Of a stretch of 64,000 bases of DNA, positions 53,033-61,511 are shown piece by piece. The notes beneath the pieces were generated by a model. It worked only from the letters and a program-made list of their open reading frames with translations. It made no database searches and had not been told where the DNA came from. The stretch's first letter is position 1. Every line of letters starts with the position of its first letter. A program made the position numbers and the translations under genes. The DNA lies in contig VSNG01000018.1 of NCBI GenBank assembly GCA_009774175.1, positions 1 through 64,000 of the forward strand, given 5' to 3'. Source of the DNA: Lachnospiraceae bacterium. GTDB taxonomy: Bacteria > Bacillota > Clostridia > Lachnospirales > Lachnospiraceae.

Positions 53033-54517
53033 ATGGGTGAGCAATATTTACTTGAAATGAAAGGAATCAGCAAATCGTTTCCGGGCGTGAAAGCATTAGA
53101 TAATGTCAATCTTCAATTGCGCGCAGGTGAGGTTCACGCACTTCTGGGGGAAAACGGCGCCGGAAAATCCACGCTGATCAAGGTCCTTGGAGGCATTTAT
53201 CATGCAGAAGAGGGAGAAATATATATCGAGGGACAGAAGGTTGATATTGACGGGGTTATATCCTCCCGCAGCGCCGGTGTGTCCATCGTGCATCAGGAGT
53301 TGGTTCTCGTGCCGTATATGACGGTTGCCGAAAATATTTTCCTGGGCAGGGAGATGGGCAGCAAGATGAACATCAAACGCAGGCAGATGACGGAGGAGGC
53401 GCAGAAGCTTCTGGATACCTACGAGATGAACATCGATGCAGATATGTTGGTTGAGAAGTTGACGATCGCCCAACAGCAGATGGTAGAAATTGTGAAAGCA
53501 ATTTCCTTTAATTCGAAGATACTGGTTATGGATGAGCCCACTTCCTCCATTTCAGACAAGGAGGTCGGATTCCTGTTTGAAACCATGCGGACACTGACGA
53601 AAAAGGGCGTGGGGATCATCTATATTTCCCATAAAATGAGTGAGTTGGAAGAAATCTGTGACCGCGTCACGGTTATGCGTGACGGGCAGAGTGTAGGCAC
53701 CAGAGTAGTCAAGGATACTAAGAAGGATGATCTGATTGCGCTGATGGTCGGTCGTGAGCTGACCAACTACTATACAAGAGATTTTCAGAAGCCGGGAGAA
53801 GTACTCCTGAAATGTGAACATATTTCGGACGGCAAAATGGTGAAAGACGCCAGTTTTGAGCTGCACAAAGGTGAAATCATCGGCTTTGCAGGTCTGGTTG
53901 GCGCCGGGCGCAGCGAGACAATGAAAGCGGTTTTCGGTCTGACTCCGGATATGAAAGGCACGGTCTATGTGGAAGGCCAGCAGGTACATATCAAATCCCC
54001 GATCGATGCCCTGAAGTACGGTATCGCACTGGTACCGGAGAGCCGGAAGGAGGAGGGCCTCTACCTGGTGCAGGATGTGCGGTATAATTCTACGATTGAA
54101 GTATTGGGACAGTTCATTAAAATGCTTCGTGTCGATGCAAAGAAAGAAGAAGATATCACACAGAAATATATTGATATGATGGCAACCAAAACGCCAAGTC
54201 AGCAGCAGATTATCGGTAACCTGTCGGGCGGCAATCAGCAGAAGGTCATGATTGGACGGTGGCTTGCCACGGATCCTAAAATACTGGTTCTGGATGAGCC
54301 TACCAGAGGTGTAGATGTAGGCGCAAAGGCAGAGATCTACGCGATTATGAATGAACTGGTTAAGCAGGGAATGTCTATCATTATGATTTCCTCTGAGCTG
54401 CCTGAGATCATCAACATGAGCGACCGCGTTTATGTGATGTACGACGGACATGTGACGGGATGTCTTGATCATGAGGACGTGACACAGGAAAAAATTATGC
54501 AGTTAGCTGCGAAGTAA
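53033..54517 (+). CDS. Sugar ABC transporter ATPase, tandem (MglA/RbsA type)
   Basis: A 494-residue ATPase with two nucleotide-binding domains in one chain. First half: Walker A GENGAGKST near 38-46, Walker B ILVMDEPTSSISD. Second half: degenerate loop GFAGLVGAGRSETMKAVF, signature LSGGNQQKVMIGRWLATDP, Walker B ILVLDEPTRGVDVGAK. This is typical of carbohydrate uptake transporter-2 (CUT2) systems, where the second Walker A is non-canonical. ATG at 53033 has AGGAGG upstream; the open frame before it is part of the terminator hairpin. The permease gene follows 19 bp downstream. Confidence 0.9.
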   Translation: MGEQYLLEMKGISKSFPGVKALDNVNLQLRAGEVHALLGENGAGKSTLIKVLGGIYHAEEGEIYIEGQKVDIDGVISSRSAGVSIVHQELVLVPYMTVAENIFLGREMGSKMNIKRRQMTEEAQKLLDTYEMNIDADMLVEKLTIAQQQMVEIVKAISFNSKILVMDEPTSSISDKEVGFLFETMRTLTKKGVGIIYISHKMSELEEICDRVTVMRDGQSVGTRVVKDTKKDDLIALMVGRELTNYYTRDFQKPGEVLLKCEHISDGKMVKDASFELHKGEIIGFAGLVGAGRSETMKAVFGLTPDMKGTVYVEGQQVHIKSPIDALKYGIALVPESRKEEGLYLVQDVRYNSTIEVLGQFIKMLRVDAKKEEDITQKYIDMMATKTPSQQQIIGNLSGGNQQKVMIGRWLATDPKILVLDEPTRGVDVGAKAEIYAIMNELVKQGMSIIMISSELPEIINMSDRVYVMYDGHVTGCLDHEDVTQEKIMQLAAK

Positions 54518-54536
54518 GCGTAAAGGAGGCATTGAA

Positions 54537-55508
54537 ATGGCTGTTAGACTTAAAAATGGAGTAGTCAAGTATTTTAAAGATAATATAGGTATTATCATTG
54601 CGCTTTTGGCAATGTGTGTATTTCTTATCATTTTCCCTACAACAAGATCTACTTTCCTGACGCAGAAGAACGTATTCAATATCCTGCGGCAGAACGCTTC
54701 CAACCTGTTCCTTGCAACAGGTATGACAATGGTTATCATTCTGGGCGGCATCGATTTGTCGGTAGGTTCCGTTATTGCCCTGTCCGGCTGTGTAGCGGCA
54801 GGCTGCGTGGTGCATCTGGGTATGCCTGAGGCAGTTGCTTTCCTGATTGCTGTCGGCATCGGCGCACTGGTAGGCATGGCGAACGGTCTGGTAATCTGCA
54901 AGACAAATATCCCGCCTTTCATCGTGACACTGGCATCCATGAATATCACAAAGGGTATCGCCCTCGTGTATACACAGGGTGCGCCTATCCGCTGTATGAC
55001 GGATGGCTTCAAGTTCCCGGGGGCCGGTTATGTGGGTCCGATTCCTACCCCCGTTATTCTGATGCTGATCATCTTTGTGATCGCGATACTCCTTGTCAAC
55101 CGCACACACTTCGGACGCCATATTTACGCAGTGGGCGGCAATGCGCAGGCGGCAAGATTTTCCGGTATCAATGTAAGTAAAGTGAAATTTTTAGTACATA
55201 CTTTTATTGGGGTTATGGCAGGTATCGCAGGTGTGGTTGTGGCTTCCCGTCTGTATTCCGGACAGCCTACGGCCGGTGACGGCGCTGAGATGGACGCCAT
55301 CGCGGCAGTTGTAGTTGGCGGCACTTCCATGAGCGGCGGTTCCGGGCGTCTGGGCGGCACATTGATCGGTGTGCTGATCATCGGCGTCCTGAACAATGGT
55401 TTGAACCTGATGGGCGTAGATTCCAACTGGCAGTATATTGTAAAAGGATTTGTTATCCTGCTTGCCGTTTACGTAGACTTTATTCGGAACAGAAAAGCCG
55501 GCAGATAA
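54537..55508 (+). CDS. Sugar ABC transporter permease (MglC/RbsC type)
   Basis: A 323-residue permease with about ten membrane segments. Typical family stretches include GIDLSVGSVIALSG near 67-80, GMANGLVICKTNIPPFIVTL, and GGTSMSGGSGRLGGT near 265-279, the latter a hallmark of BPD_transp_2 proteins. It forms a homodimer with the ATPase. AAAGGAGG precedes the ATG. A hairpin (55537-55559) lies after the stop, before the second binding-protein gene. Confidence 0.9.
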   Translation: MAVRLKNGVVKYFKDNIGIIIALLAMCVFLIIFPTTRSTFLTQKNVFNILRQNASNLFLATGMTMVIILGGIDLSVGSVIALSGCVAAGCVVHLGMPEAVAFLIAVGIGALVGMANGLVICKTNIPPFIVTLASMNITKGIALVYTQGAPIRCMTDGFKFPGAGYVGPIPTPVILMLIIFVIAILLVNRTHFGRHIYAVGGNAQAARFSGINVSKVKFLVHTFIGVMAGIAGVVVASRLYSGQPTAGDGAEMDAIAAVVVGGTSMSGGSGRLGGTLIGVLIIGVLNNGLNLMGVDSNWQYIVKGFVILLAVYVDFIRNRKAGR

Positions 55509-55536
55509 TATGGCTGCTTATGACGAGCAACGAAAG

Positions 55537-55559
55537 CTCGGGGTGCTTCGCACCCCGAG
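55537..55559 (+). repeat. 10-bp perfect hairpin after the permease gene
   Basis: CTCGGGGTGC (55537-55546) and GCACCCCGAG (55550-55559) flank a 3-nt loop TTC. There is no T-run, so it is more likely an mRNA-stabilising or processing element between the transport and the sensing genes than a terminator. Confidence 0.55.
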
Positions 55560-55600
55560 TCTGCTTATACCTGAAATTGAACAGGAGAAGGAAAAAGAAA

Positions 55601-56545
55601 ATGAAGCGTTATGTATTGGCAGCGGGGCTTGTATTTCTTATAATAATTGTGACAAGATGTTCTTTTGTGGATTCATCGGAGGAACCGAATGCTCCGCGCG
55701 TGTTTGGCGCCACATATATGACCAGGAACAATCCCTATTTCGATGTGTTAAACGATGCGATCGCCCAGACCATAGAGGGAAACGGGGATATCCTGATTTC
55801 ACGGGATCCCTGTCAGGATCAGGAAAAGCAGAACGGACAGATTCTGGAAATGATCGACGAGGGGATCGAGGTCCTGTTCTTAAACCCGGTCGACTGGGTG
55901 ACTGTGCGCCCGGCACTGGAGGCATGCCGAAAGGCCGGTGTGGTGGTCATCAATATTGATACGGTGGTACAGGACAGAGAGTATGTGACGTCCATTATAG
56001 AGACGGACAACTATCAGGCAGGCGTCCTGTGCGCGCAGGATATGATGCGTCGGGTGGACGAGGCCAGGATCGTCGTAATCGACAGTCCGGGACAGACCTC
56101 CATCATTAACAGAATCGATGGATTTCTGGATACCATAAAAGGCAATGACAATTATCGGGTGGTCTATACGGGAACCAGCCGCGGCGAATTTGAGATTGCA
56201 GCGGAGGCCATGCAGGAGGTTCTGGAACAGGGAATCGACTTTAACGTGGTGCTTGGCGGGAATGACCCGACGGCGCTTGGCGCCCTTGCAGCCCTGCAGC
56301 AATACCGCAAAGAAGACGGCGTCCTAATTTATGGCATCGACGGTTCACCCGATTTCAAAGGAATGCTGAAATTGGGCTATGTGACGGGAACCAGCGCCCA
56401 AAGCCCGGAGACAATCGGGAGAGTGGCGGCCGATATCGCTTACGATTATCTGAACGGGGAAGAAGTCCCCGAATACTTAAGTATTGAGCCCTATATGATC
56501 ACCGGAGAGAATTTAGACGAGTATGAAGTAAACGGCTGGCAATAG
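55601..56545 (+). CDS. Membrane-anchored sugar-binding protein paralogous to the upstream MglB-like protein
   Basis: A 314-residue protein with a single N-terminal membrane segment (KRYVLAAGLVFLIIIVTRC) and a type-1 sugar-binding domain. It closely resembles the binding protein at 51881: ATYMTRNNPYFDVLNDAIAQ, LGGNDPTALGALAAL and IYGIDGSPDFKGML repeat its signature blocks, and both proteins end in similar sequence. The Cys in VTRC is not a good lipobox because Arg precedes it. It is followed 9 bp later by a kinase gene and no second transporter, so a role in sensing the same sugar outside the cell is likely. A purine-rich ribosome site (AGGAGAAGG) precedes the ATG. Confidence 0.82.
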   Translation: MKRYVLAAGLVFLIIIVTRCSFVDSSEEPNAPRVFGATYMTRNNPYFDVLNDAIAQTIEGNGDILISRDPCQDQEKQNGQILEMIDEGIEVLFLNPVDWVTVRPALEACRKAGVVVINIDTVVQDREYVTSIIETDNYQAGVLCAQDMMRRVDEARIVVIDSPGQTSIINRIDGFLDTIKGNDNYRVVYTGTSRGEFEIAAEAMQEVLEQGIDFNVVLGGNDPTALGALAALQQYRKEDGVLIYGIDGSPDFKGMLKLGYVTGTSAQSPETIGRVAADIAYDYLNGEEVPEYLSIEPYMITGENLDEYEVNGWQ

Positions 56546-56554
56546 AGGTAATCT

Positions 56555-57853
56555 ATGAGAGAGAAGAAAGAATATTATACAGGAATGTTCCAGTGGGCCA
56601 TGCTGTTTTTAAACTGCACGGCAGTGGTATTCATCTGTACCTTTATCTATGTGACAACAAACCGGATCAGGGCGCACTATGACGCGAGAAATTTTCTGGG
56701 AAATGTCATGACAATACCGGACAATCCCCGCATCAACCTGCTGCTATGTCTGCTTCTTCTCGTAATGCTTGTAATTAATTTTATCATCCGCCATTTTTTA
56801 CAGACGCGGCATGTAAAAGGCGCGGCGATTTCCCTTGTTGCGGAACTCCTCATCTGCGTAGCGATCATATACCGCCTGGATTTTAATTATAACGGCCTCC
56901 TTCTCCTTGTATTTGCAAATGTGATTGCTTATATTAAGGACAGCAAGGCAAAGATGGGATTTCTCCTGCTTGCAATCGGCGGTTATCTGCTGGCGGACTA
57001 TGAACTCTTGTCCATCTATATGCCATTATTCAATATGTCGGATTATGTGAGATACTATACCTTTACGAGCCAGCAGTGGCTCTCCTGTATTTGGAATACC
57101 ATGATATCCCTGAATATCATCATGTTTATCAGCTACTGCTTTTCCGTGATCAATATCCAGAGAGGAACGATCGAAGAAGTCAATAAACTGTACCATGATC
57201 TTCAAAATGCCAACGAACAGCTTTCGGAGTATGCCGACATGGCGGAAAAAATGGCGCAGACCAATGAGCGGAACAGGATCGCCAGGGAAATCCACGATAC
57301 CCTTGGCCATCGGCTGACCGGTATCATTGCCGGACTGGACGCCTGCCTTGCCCTGGCTGACGTTGCTCCTCAGGAGGTGAAAAAGCAGCTGGGTGTTCTT
57401 GCAGATGTGAGCCGGGAAGGCATCAAGGAGGTGCGCCGTTCCGTGAGCGAGCTGCGGCCTGACGCTGTGGAAAAGCTTAGTCTGAATGCGGCAATCCGCA
57501 AGATGGTGACGGATATGGGAAAGGTAACCGACACACAGATTTACTTCGACGCAGGCGGAGAAAAACTTGAATTTGGAGATGATGAGTCGAACATTATTTA
57601 TCGTGTTATTCAGGAGAGCATAACAAATGCGGTCCGCCACGGACACGCGGGGCAGATCTGGGTCAGTCTGAAACGAATAGACGGGGAAGTCCTTTTGGAA
57701 ATCAGGGATGACGGAATCGGATGCAAAGAATTAAATAGCGGTTTCGGCACCAGACATATGAAAGAAAGAATTGAAATGCTCGGAGGTACGATTGCTTTTG
57801 ACGGGCAGAAGGGGTTCACGGTAACCGCACACATACCGATTCGCTGGGGGTAG
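56555..57853 (+). CDS. NarL-family sensor histidine kinase (HisKA_3)
   Basis: A 432-residue membrane kinase. About six membrane segments fill residues 12-200 with short loops, so the large external sensor domain is absent. A coiled-coil linker (205-235) leads to a HisKA_3 dimerisation domain with His247 in REIHDTLGHRLTG and a HATPase domain with VIQESITNAVRHGHA and DDGIGC. Such kinases often need an external partner for ligand, which the gene just upstream could provide. It is translated from AGAGG six bases before the ATG and overlaps no gene; the regulator follows 4 bp later. Confidence 0.88.
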   Translation: MREKKEYYTGMFQWAMLFLNCTAVVFICTFIYVTTNRIRAHYDARNFLGNVMTIPDNPRINLLLCLLLLVMLVINFIIRHFLQTRHVKGAAISLVAELLICVAIIYRLDFNYNGLLLLVFANVIAYIKDSKAKMGFLLLAIGGYLLADYELLSIYMPLFNMSDYVRYYTFTSQQWLSCIWNTMISLNIIMFISYCFSVINIQRGTIEEVNKLYHDLQNANEQLSEYADMAEKMAQTNERNRIAREIHDTLGHRLTGIIAGLDACLALADVAPQEVKKQLGVLADVSREGIKEVRRSVSELRPDAVEKLSLNAAIRKMVTDMGKVTDTQIYFDAGGEKLEFGDDESNIIYRVIQESITNAVRHGHAGQIWVSLKRIDGEVLLEIRDDGIGCKELNSGFGTRHMKERIEMLGGTIAFDGQKGFTVTAHIPIRWG

Positions 57854-57857
57854 ACAC

Positions 57858-58532
57858 ATGATTAGAGTATTAGTGGCAGACGATCAGGAGCTGATCCGTC
57901 AAAGCCTGCAAATCGTATTAAACAGCAAAGAGGGAATCGAAGTCTGCGATGTGGCCACGAACGGCCAGGAAGTGATCCAGTGCGTGCGCAGACAGAAACC
58001 GGACGTCATATTGATGGACATCCGTATGCCAAAAATGGACGGCGTACAGTGCACAAAAATCATCAAAGAGAATTATCCACAGATCAAGATCATCATTCTG
58101 ACAACTTTCGATGATGATGAATATGTATATAACGCGCTTAAATATGGGGCCAGCGGCTATCTGTTAAAGGGTGTTTCCATGGACGAGCTTGAAAATGCCG
58201 TCAGAACTGTGTACAACGGCCGCGCCATGATCAATCCCGATATCGCGGCCAAGGTGCTCACCCTATTTTCCAGAATGGCGCGCGCCGACTACACGATTCA
58301 GGTAGGAAAGAAAGGTGTGGAGGAGCTGACCAGAACCGAATGGAAAATTATTGAGCAGGTGGGAACAGGCGCCGCCAACAAGGAAATTGCAGAAACCTTA
58401 AATCTATCTGACGGAACCGTAAGAAACTATCTGAGCACGATCCTGAATAAATTAGAACTTCGCGACCGTACCCAGCTTGCGATCTGGGCCGTCCAGACCA
58501 ATGTGGCCTCTTATATGAAGGATGATGAGTGA
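57858..58532 (+). CDS. NarL/LuxR-family response regulator
   Basis: A 224-residue regulator. REC domain 1-120 with VADDQ, phospho-acceptor Asp54 in ILMDIRMPK and the Lys in YLLKGVS. The C-terminal LuxR-type helix-turn-helix occupies about 155-215 (GAANKEIAETLNLSDGTVRNYLSTILNKL). It should be phosphorylated by the adjacent kinase and probably controls the sugar transporter operon upstream, whose promoter region contains a palindrome at 51766-51785. The stop overlaps the next gene start by 1 bp (TGATG). Confidence 0.9.
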   Translation: MIRVLVADDQELIRQSLQIVLNSKEGIEVCDVATNGQEVIQCVRRQKPDVILMDIRMPKMDGVQCTKIIKENYPQIKIIILTTFDDDEYVYNALKYGASGYLLKGVSMDELENAVRTVYNGRAMINPDIAAKVLTLFSRMARADYTIQVGKKGVEELTRTEWKIIEQVGTGAANKEIAETLNLSDGTVRNYLSTILNKLELRDRTQLAIWAVQTNVASYMKDDE

Positions 58533-59851
58533 TGAAAGTACTGCAAAAAAGAAGCGTCAGATGCTTCCTCATTCTGCTTTTTGCACTGTCTGCGGCGGGT
58601 ATTATCATTTACTGTACGAAACCCCGCTCTGTAGTTCTTGAGTTCGGAATGTTTACCGGCAGCAACTGGAACGTGGCCAACGCCAACAGCTTTGCCATAA
58701 TTGATAATGCAATCGCCCGTTTTGAATCAGAGCATCCCGGCGTCAAAGTACACTATTACAGCGGCGTCCCCAAAAGCGAATACTCGGAATGGCTTTCCAG
58801 AAAAATTCTGGCCGGAGAGGAACCGGATGTATTTATGGTACTCGGAAGCGATTTTGACCAGTTCTCTTCCATCGGCGTTATGAAAAATCTGGAAGAGCTG
58901 ATAGCCACGGACGACGCCTTTGATGCGGAAAAATACTTTTCCAGCGCCCTAAGCACGGGTAAATACGGAAATACACAGTATGCGCTTCCCTATGAGACAG
59001 TACCTACCCTGATGTTTGTAAACCAGACTCTTCTGACCAAGGAGGGCATTGAAACCCCGGAAAGCGATTGGAATTGGGAGGACATGTATGCCATATGCAG
59101 TCAGGTGACCAGAGATCTGGACGGGGACGGCATACTGGATCAGTTTGGAATCTGTAATTACGACTGGCTGGACGCCGTCTATTCCAACGGTGGCGAGATC
59201 TTTCAGTCCAACGGAAAAAACTGCTATCTGGCGGAAGACAACGTGATCGACGCCGTGAAATATGTCCGGCAGTTAAATGAACTGTATCAGGGGCAGAAAG
59301 TAGTCCGGGAAAATTTCAACGAGGGCAATGTGGCATTCATGCCGCTGACTTTTGCGGAATACCGCACTTACAAAACCTATCCTTATAAAATCAAGCGGTA
59401 TGCTAATTTTAAGTGGGACTGTATCACCATGCCGGCAGGCACTGCCGGCGATAATGTATCTCAGGTGGACACGCTGCTCATGGGAATCAGCGAAAACACC
59501 CGTAAGGAAGAACTGGCCTGGGAATTTTTAAAGCTCCTCACCTATGATGAAGAGATTCAGACACAGATCTTTTCCCGCTCTCAGGGCGCTTCTGTCCTGC
59601 GGGCCGTCACCCAGTCAACGGAGATGGAGGAGATTGTGCAGGCCGAGATGGAAGAGGGTGAAACCGTTATCAGCGGAAAGCTTTTAGGCAAGGTTATTGA
59701 GGAGGGCTATACGGCGCCCCAGTTTAAAAAATATGAGCAGGCTCTTGCGCTGACCAACAGTGAAATTGGTGAAATACTGGAAAATGACACCACACTGGAA
59801 AGCGACATGAAAATACTCCAAAGAACAATCAACAGCTATTTGCAGCAATAA
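58532..59851 (+). CDS. Membrane-anchored family-1 solute-binding protein, orphan
   Basis: A 439-residue protein with a short N-terminal membrane segment (CFLILLFALSAAGIIIYC) and a family-1 (maltose-binding type) extracellular domain: FGMFTGSNWNVANANSF, EEPDVFMVLGSDFDQF and NFNEGNVAFMPLTFAEYRT fit that family. No permease or ATPase is adjacent, and it is the last gene of the kinase-regulator cluster. It may bring substrate to a transporter elsewhere or be another input to the kinase. The ATG at 58532 is preferred to the GTG at 58529. A bidirectional terminator follows. Confidence 0.78.
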   Translation: MKVLQKRSVRCFLILLFALSAAGIIIYCTKPRSVVLEFGMFTGSNWNVANANSFAIIDNAIARFESEHPGVKVHYYSGVPKSEYSEWLSRKILAGEEPDVFMVLGSDFDQFSSIGVMKNLEELIATDDAFDAEKYFSSALSTGKYGNTQYALPYETVPTLMFVNQTLLTKEGIETPESDWNWEDMYAICSQVTRDLDGDGILDQFGICNYDWLDAVYSNGGEIFQSNGKNCYLAEDNVIDAVKYVRQLNELYQGQKVVRENFNEGNVAFMPLTFAEYRTYKTYPYKIKRYANFKWDCITMPAGTAGDNVSQVDTLLMGISENTRKEELAWEFLKLLTYDEEIQTQIFSRSQGASVLRAVTQSTEMEEIVQAEMEEGETVISGKLLGKVIEEGYTAPQFKKYEQALALTNSEIGEILENDTTLESDMKILQRTINSYLQQ

Positions 59852-59868
59852 TTTTTTTTACACGCCAG

Positions 59869-59898
59869 AAACCGCCGGCCAAAAACAACCGGCGGTTT
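59869..59898. terminator. Bidirectional terminator between converging operons
   Basis: AAACCGCCGG (59869-59878) and CCGGCGGTTT (59889-59898) form a 10-bp stem with a 10-nt loop flanked by T-runs on both strands. It separates the plus-strand sugar cluster from the minus-strand unassigned operon. Confidence 0.75.
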
Positions 59899-59904
59899 TA
59901 TCCG

Positions 59905-60594
59905 CTATTTGGGAATAACCTGCGTAACGCTTATCTGCGCGCGGGCTCCGCCATGCACGAGTGCCGTATACTCGTTTATGATTTCCCCCACAATCAGGGA
60001 GAGATCCGCAAGCAGAAAAACGCCCTCATTGGGATCATAAAAATAGCTCTGGCCGCCACGTCTCCAAAGCGCCATTTCATGCCCAAATCCTTCTATATTC
60101 GGCCTGTTTGGAACTACATTGATAAAAAATAACAGCGCACCGTCTCCGGCAAAATCGCCTGTTATATCCGTGGCCGCGCTATAGTTCCTGCAGCTGTTCG
60201 TGACCGTATACTTCTTTTTGCTGCAATACTCCACATAATTTTTGTCCATGGCCGCAATGCCCCTGCCCGCCGGCGCTTCCGCACCGGCATGGCCCGCGCG
60301 TCCCTGAAACTTATAATCATAATCAGCCGAATATTTAAAATAATTATTGGCAATCTGTTTATAGTAAAACAGTGCGGCGGTACTTCCGTAATTTGTATCG
60401 TATATGGAATCCGGATATGCAAAAGGCTCTTCCAAAAGCCGCAGAAGCCACTCGATGGAAAGCATATAGCATATGCCTCCGCGAATGGAATCAACAGCTT
60501 CCCTTTCCTCGGGCAGACTGCCGTAAGTCCCCTCCAATATATTTAAAAGCTGCGCCTGATTAAAGATCTGTCTTTGTTGTCCTGTAATGCTCAT
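59905..60594 (-). CDS. YopT-type (peptidase C58-like) cysteine-protease homologue
   Basis: A 229-residue protein without signal peptide or membrane helix. Its signature fits the C58 family of cysteine proteases, known for YopT and related bacterial effectors: Cys42 in RGGICYMLSIEWLL, His173 in GFGHEMALWRR and Asp188 in YFYDPNEGVFLL. The His-Asp spacing of 15 matches the 16 of YopT. The middle contains a variable insert. It is the last gene of a four-gene minus-strand operon with two paralogous proteins and a small helical one. AAGGAG lies before the ATG at 60594. Family assignment is by motif only; target and role (toxin, interbacterial weapon, maturation enzyme) are unknown. Confidence 0.65.
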   Translation of the reverse strand: MSITGQQRQIFNQAQLLNILEGTYGSLPEEREAVDSIRGGICYMLSIEWLLRLLEEPFAYPDSIYDTNYGSTAALFYYKQIANNYFKYSADYDYKFQGRAGHAGAEAPAGRGIAAMDKNYVEYCSKKKYTVTNSCRNYSAATDITGDFAGDGALLFFINVVPNRPNIEGFGHEMALWRRGGQSYFYDPNEGVFLLADLSLIVGEIINEYTALVHGGARAQISVTQVIPK

Positions 60595-60631
60595 CCTCTT
60601 TCTCCTTTACAAAAGACCAATGGCCCTTCTG

Positions 60632-61051
60632 TTATGGGCAGACCGGCAGTTTCCTGACAGTCCAGCCCACTATCTGATAGCGATTGTTTTCATAGCATCC
60701 TTCAATTTCTATTTTCCTTGCCACAATGATTCCCGTATTGACAGCCGGGAAAAATCCGTTTCCTGCCCCGTCGGATATTTTCCCTCTGTCAAATTGGGCG
60801 TGCCTAAACGGTATGGAAAAAAGGCTGATATAAAACCACGGTCTGTCAATGGTAAGCACGGCGTACTCCATAGTCACCCGGTAGTCTTTTCCGCCGGTCT
60901 GGACTGTAACTGTCTCCCGGCAAAACTGCATGACGTCAGGATTCGTCCATTCAAATGGTCTGACGAAGGACAAATGCCATGGTTTACCGATTACGCTTCC
61001 TGCCTGAGAAGTCATATCAAATTCATACTTCATTTTCTGAAAAATGTTCAT
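60632..61051 (-). CDS. Unknown protein sharing a domain with the 448-residue neighbour
   Basis: A 139-residue protein of no family I can name. Its parts align in order with the C-terminal half of the protein encoded at 61504-62850: WHLSFVRPFEW with WHLCSAYPSDW, YAVLTIDRPWF with AAVRIERSWM, KISDG with HISDG, GIIVARKIEIEG with YMLVARNVTLTG, and QIVGWTV with QIIGYIS. It is therefore a stand-alone copy of that domain without the inserted segments. ATG at 61051 was chosen (AGGGG ten bases upstream); ATG at 61033 is possible. It overlaps the end of the helical-protein gene by 29 bp. Confidence 0.65.
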   Translation of the reverse strand: MNIFQKMKYEFDMTSQAGSVIGKPWHLSFVRPFEWTNPDVMQFCRETVTVQTGGKDYRVTMEYAVLTIDRPWFYISLFSIPFRHAQFDRGKISDGAGNGFFPAVNTGIIVARKIEIEGCYENNRYQIVGWTVRKLPVCP

Positions 61052-61511
61052 CGGTCTTTTCCCCTGCATTTTGCATACTCATTCTTTGAATCTCTCTGGA
61101 AAGCGCAACATACCATTTTGCCTGCTCTGCGTCCGCCAAATTTTCCATTTCCATAATATTGTCAACAGAATTTTCTGCTTCCATGATACTATCGTCCGCA
61201 TTCGCCACACAGAGCGCGCTTCTTCCTGCCATACTCCTTGCATAAAATGCTTCCTGAATGCCATCCAAAATTACCATATAGCATTCCTCAATATCCGAAA
61301 CCGTCCCGAACGAATTGATGAGATCAGCAATGCGCTCACTGGAATCAATCGACTGCATTCTGATATCTCCTTCATCCGTAACGGGATTTTGAAACCGGCG
61401 GACGTCTATCGGCAATTCCTGTTCCACCAAGCAGATATCAACATTATCTGACAAGATGTCTCCGGAGCGAAGCGCTTTTATAATAATTTCATTGAGTAAC
61501 GCCTTATTCAT
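61023..61511 (-). CDS. Small acidic helical protein of the unassigned operon
   Basis: A 162-residue protein, acidic and mostly helical by composition (MNKALLNEIIIKALRSG and a long C-terminal run rich in Ala/Asn/Glu/Met, including NIMEMENLADAEQAKWYVAL). No domain is recognised. It begins inside the end of the 448-residue gene (8-bp overlap) without a good Shine-Dalgarno, so it depends on coupled translation. Position between the two paralogous proteins suggests a structural or chaperone role, but this is inference. Confidence 0.6.
   Translation of the reverse strand: MNKALLNEIIIKALRSGDILSDNVDICLVEQELPIDVRRFQNPVTDEGDIRMQSIDSSERIADLINSFGTVSDIEECYMVILDGIQEAFYARSMAGRSALCVANADDSIMEAENSVDNIMEMENLADAEQAKWYVALSREIQRMSMQNAGEKTDEHFSENEV

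Noticed and set aside
53552..54472. A 306-codon open frame antisense to the sugar ATPase gene
   Set aside because: Composition is that of a shadow frame (His/Arg/Cys-rich), and it lies fully within a well-supported ATPase gene.
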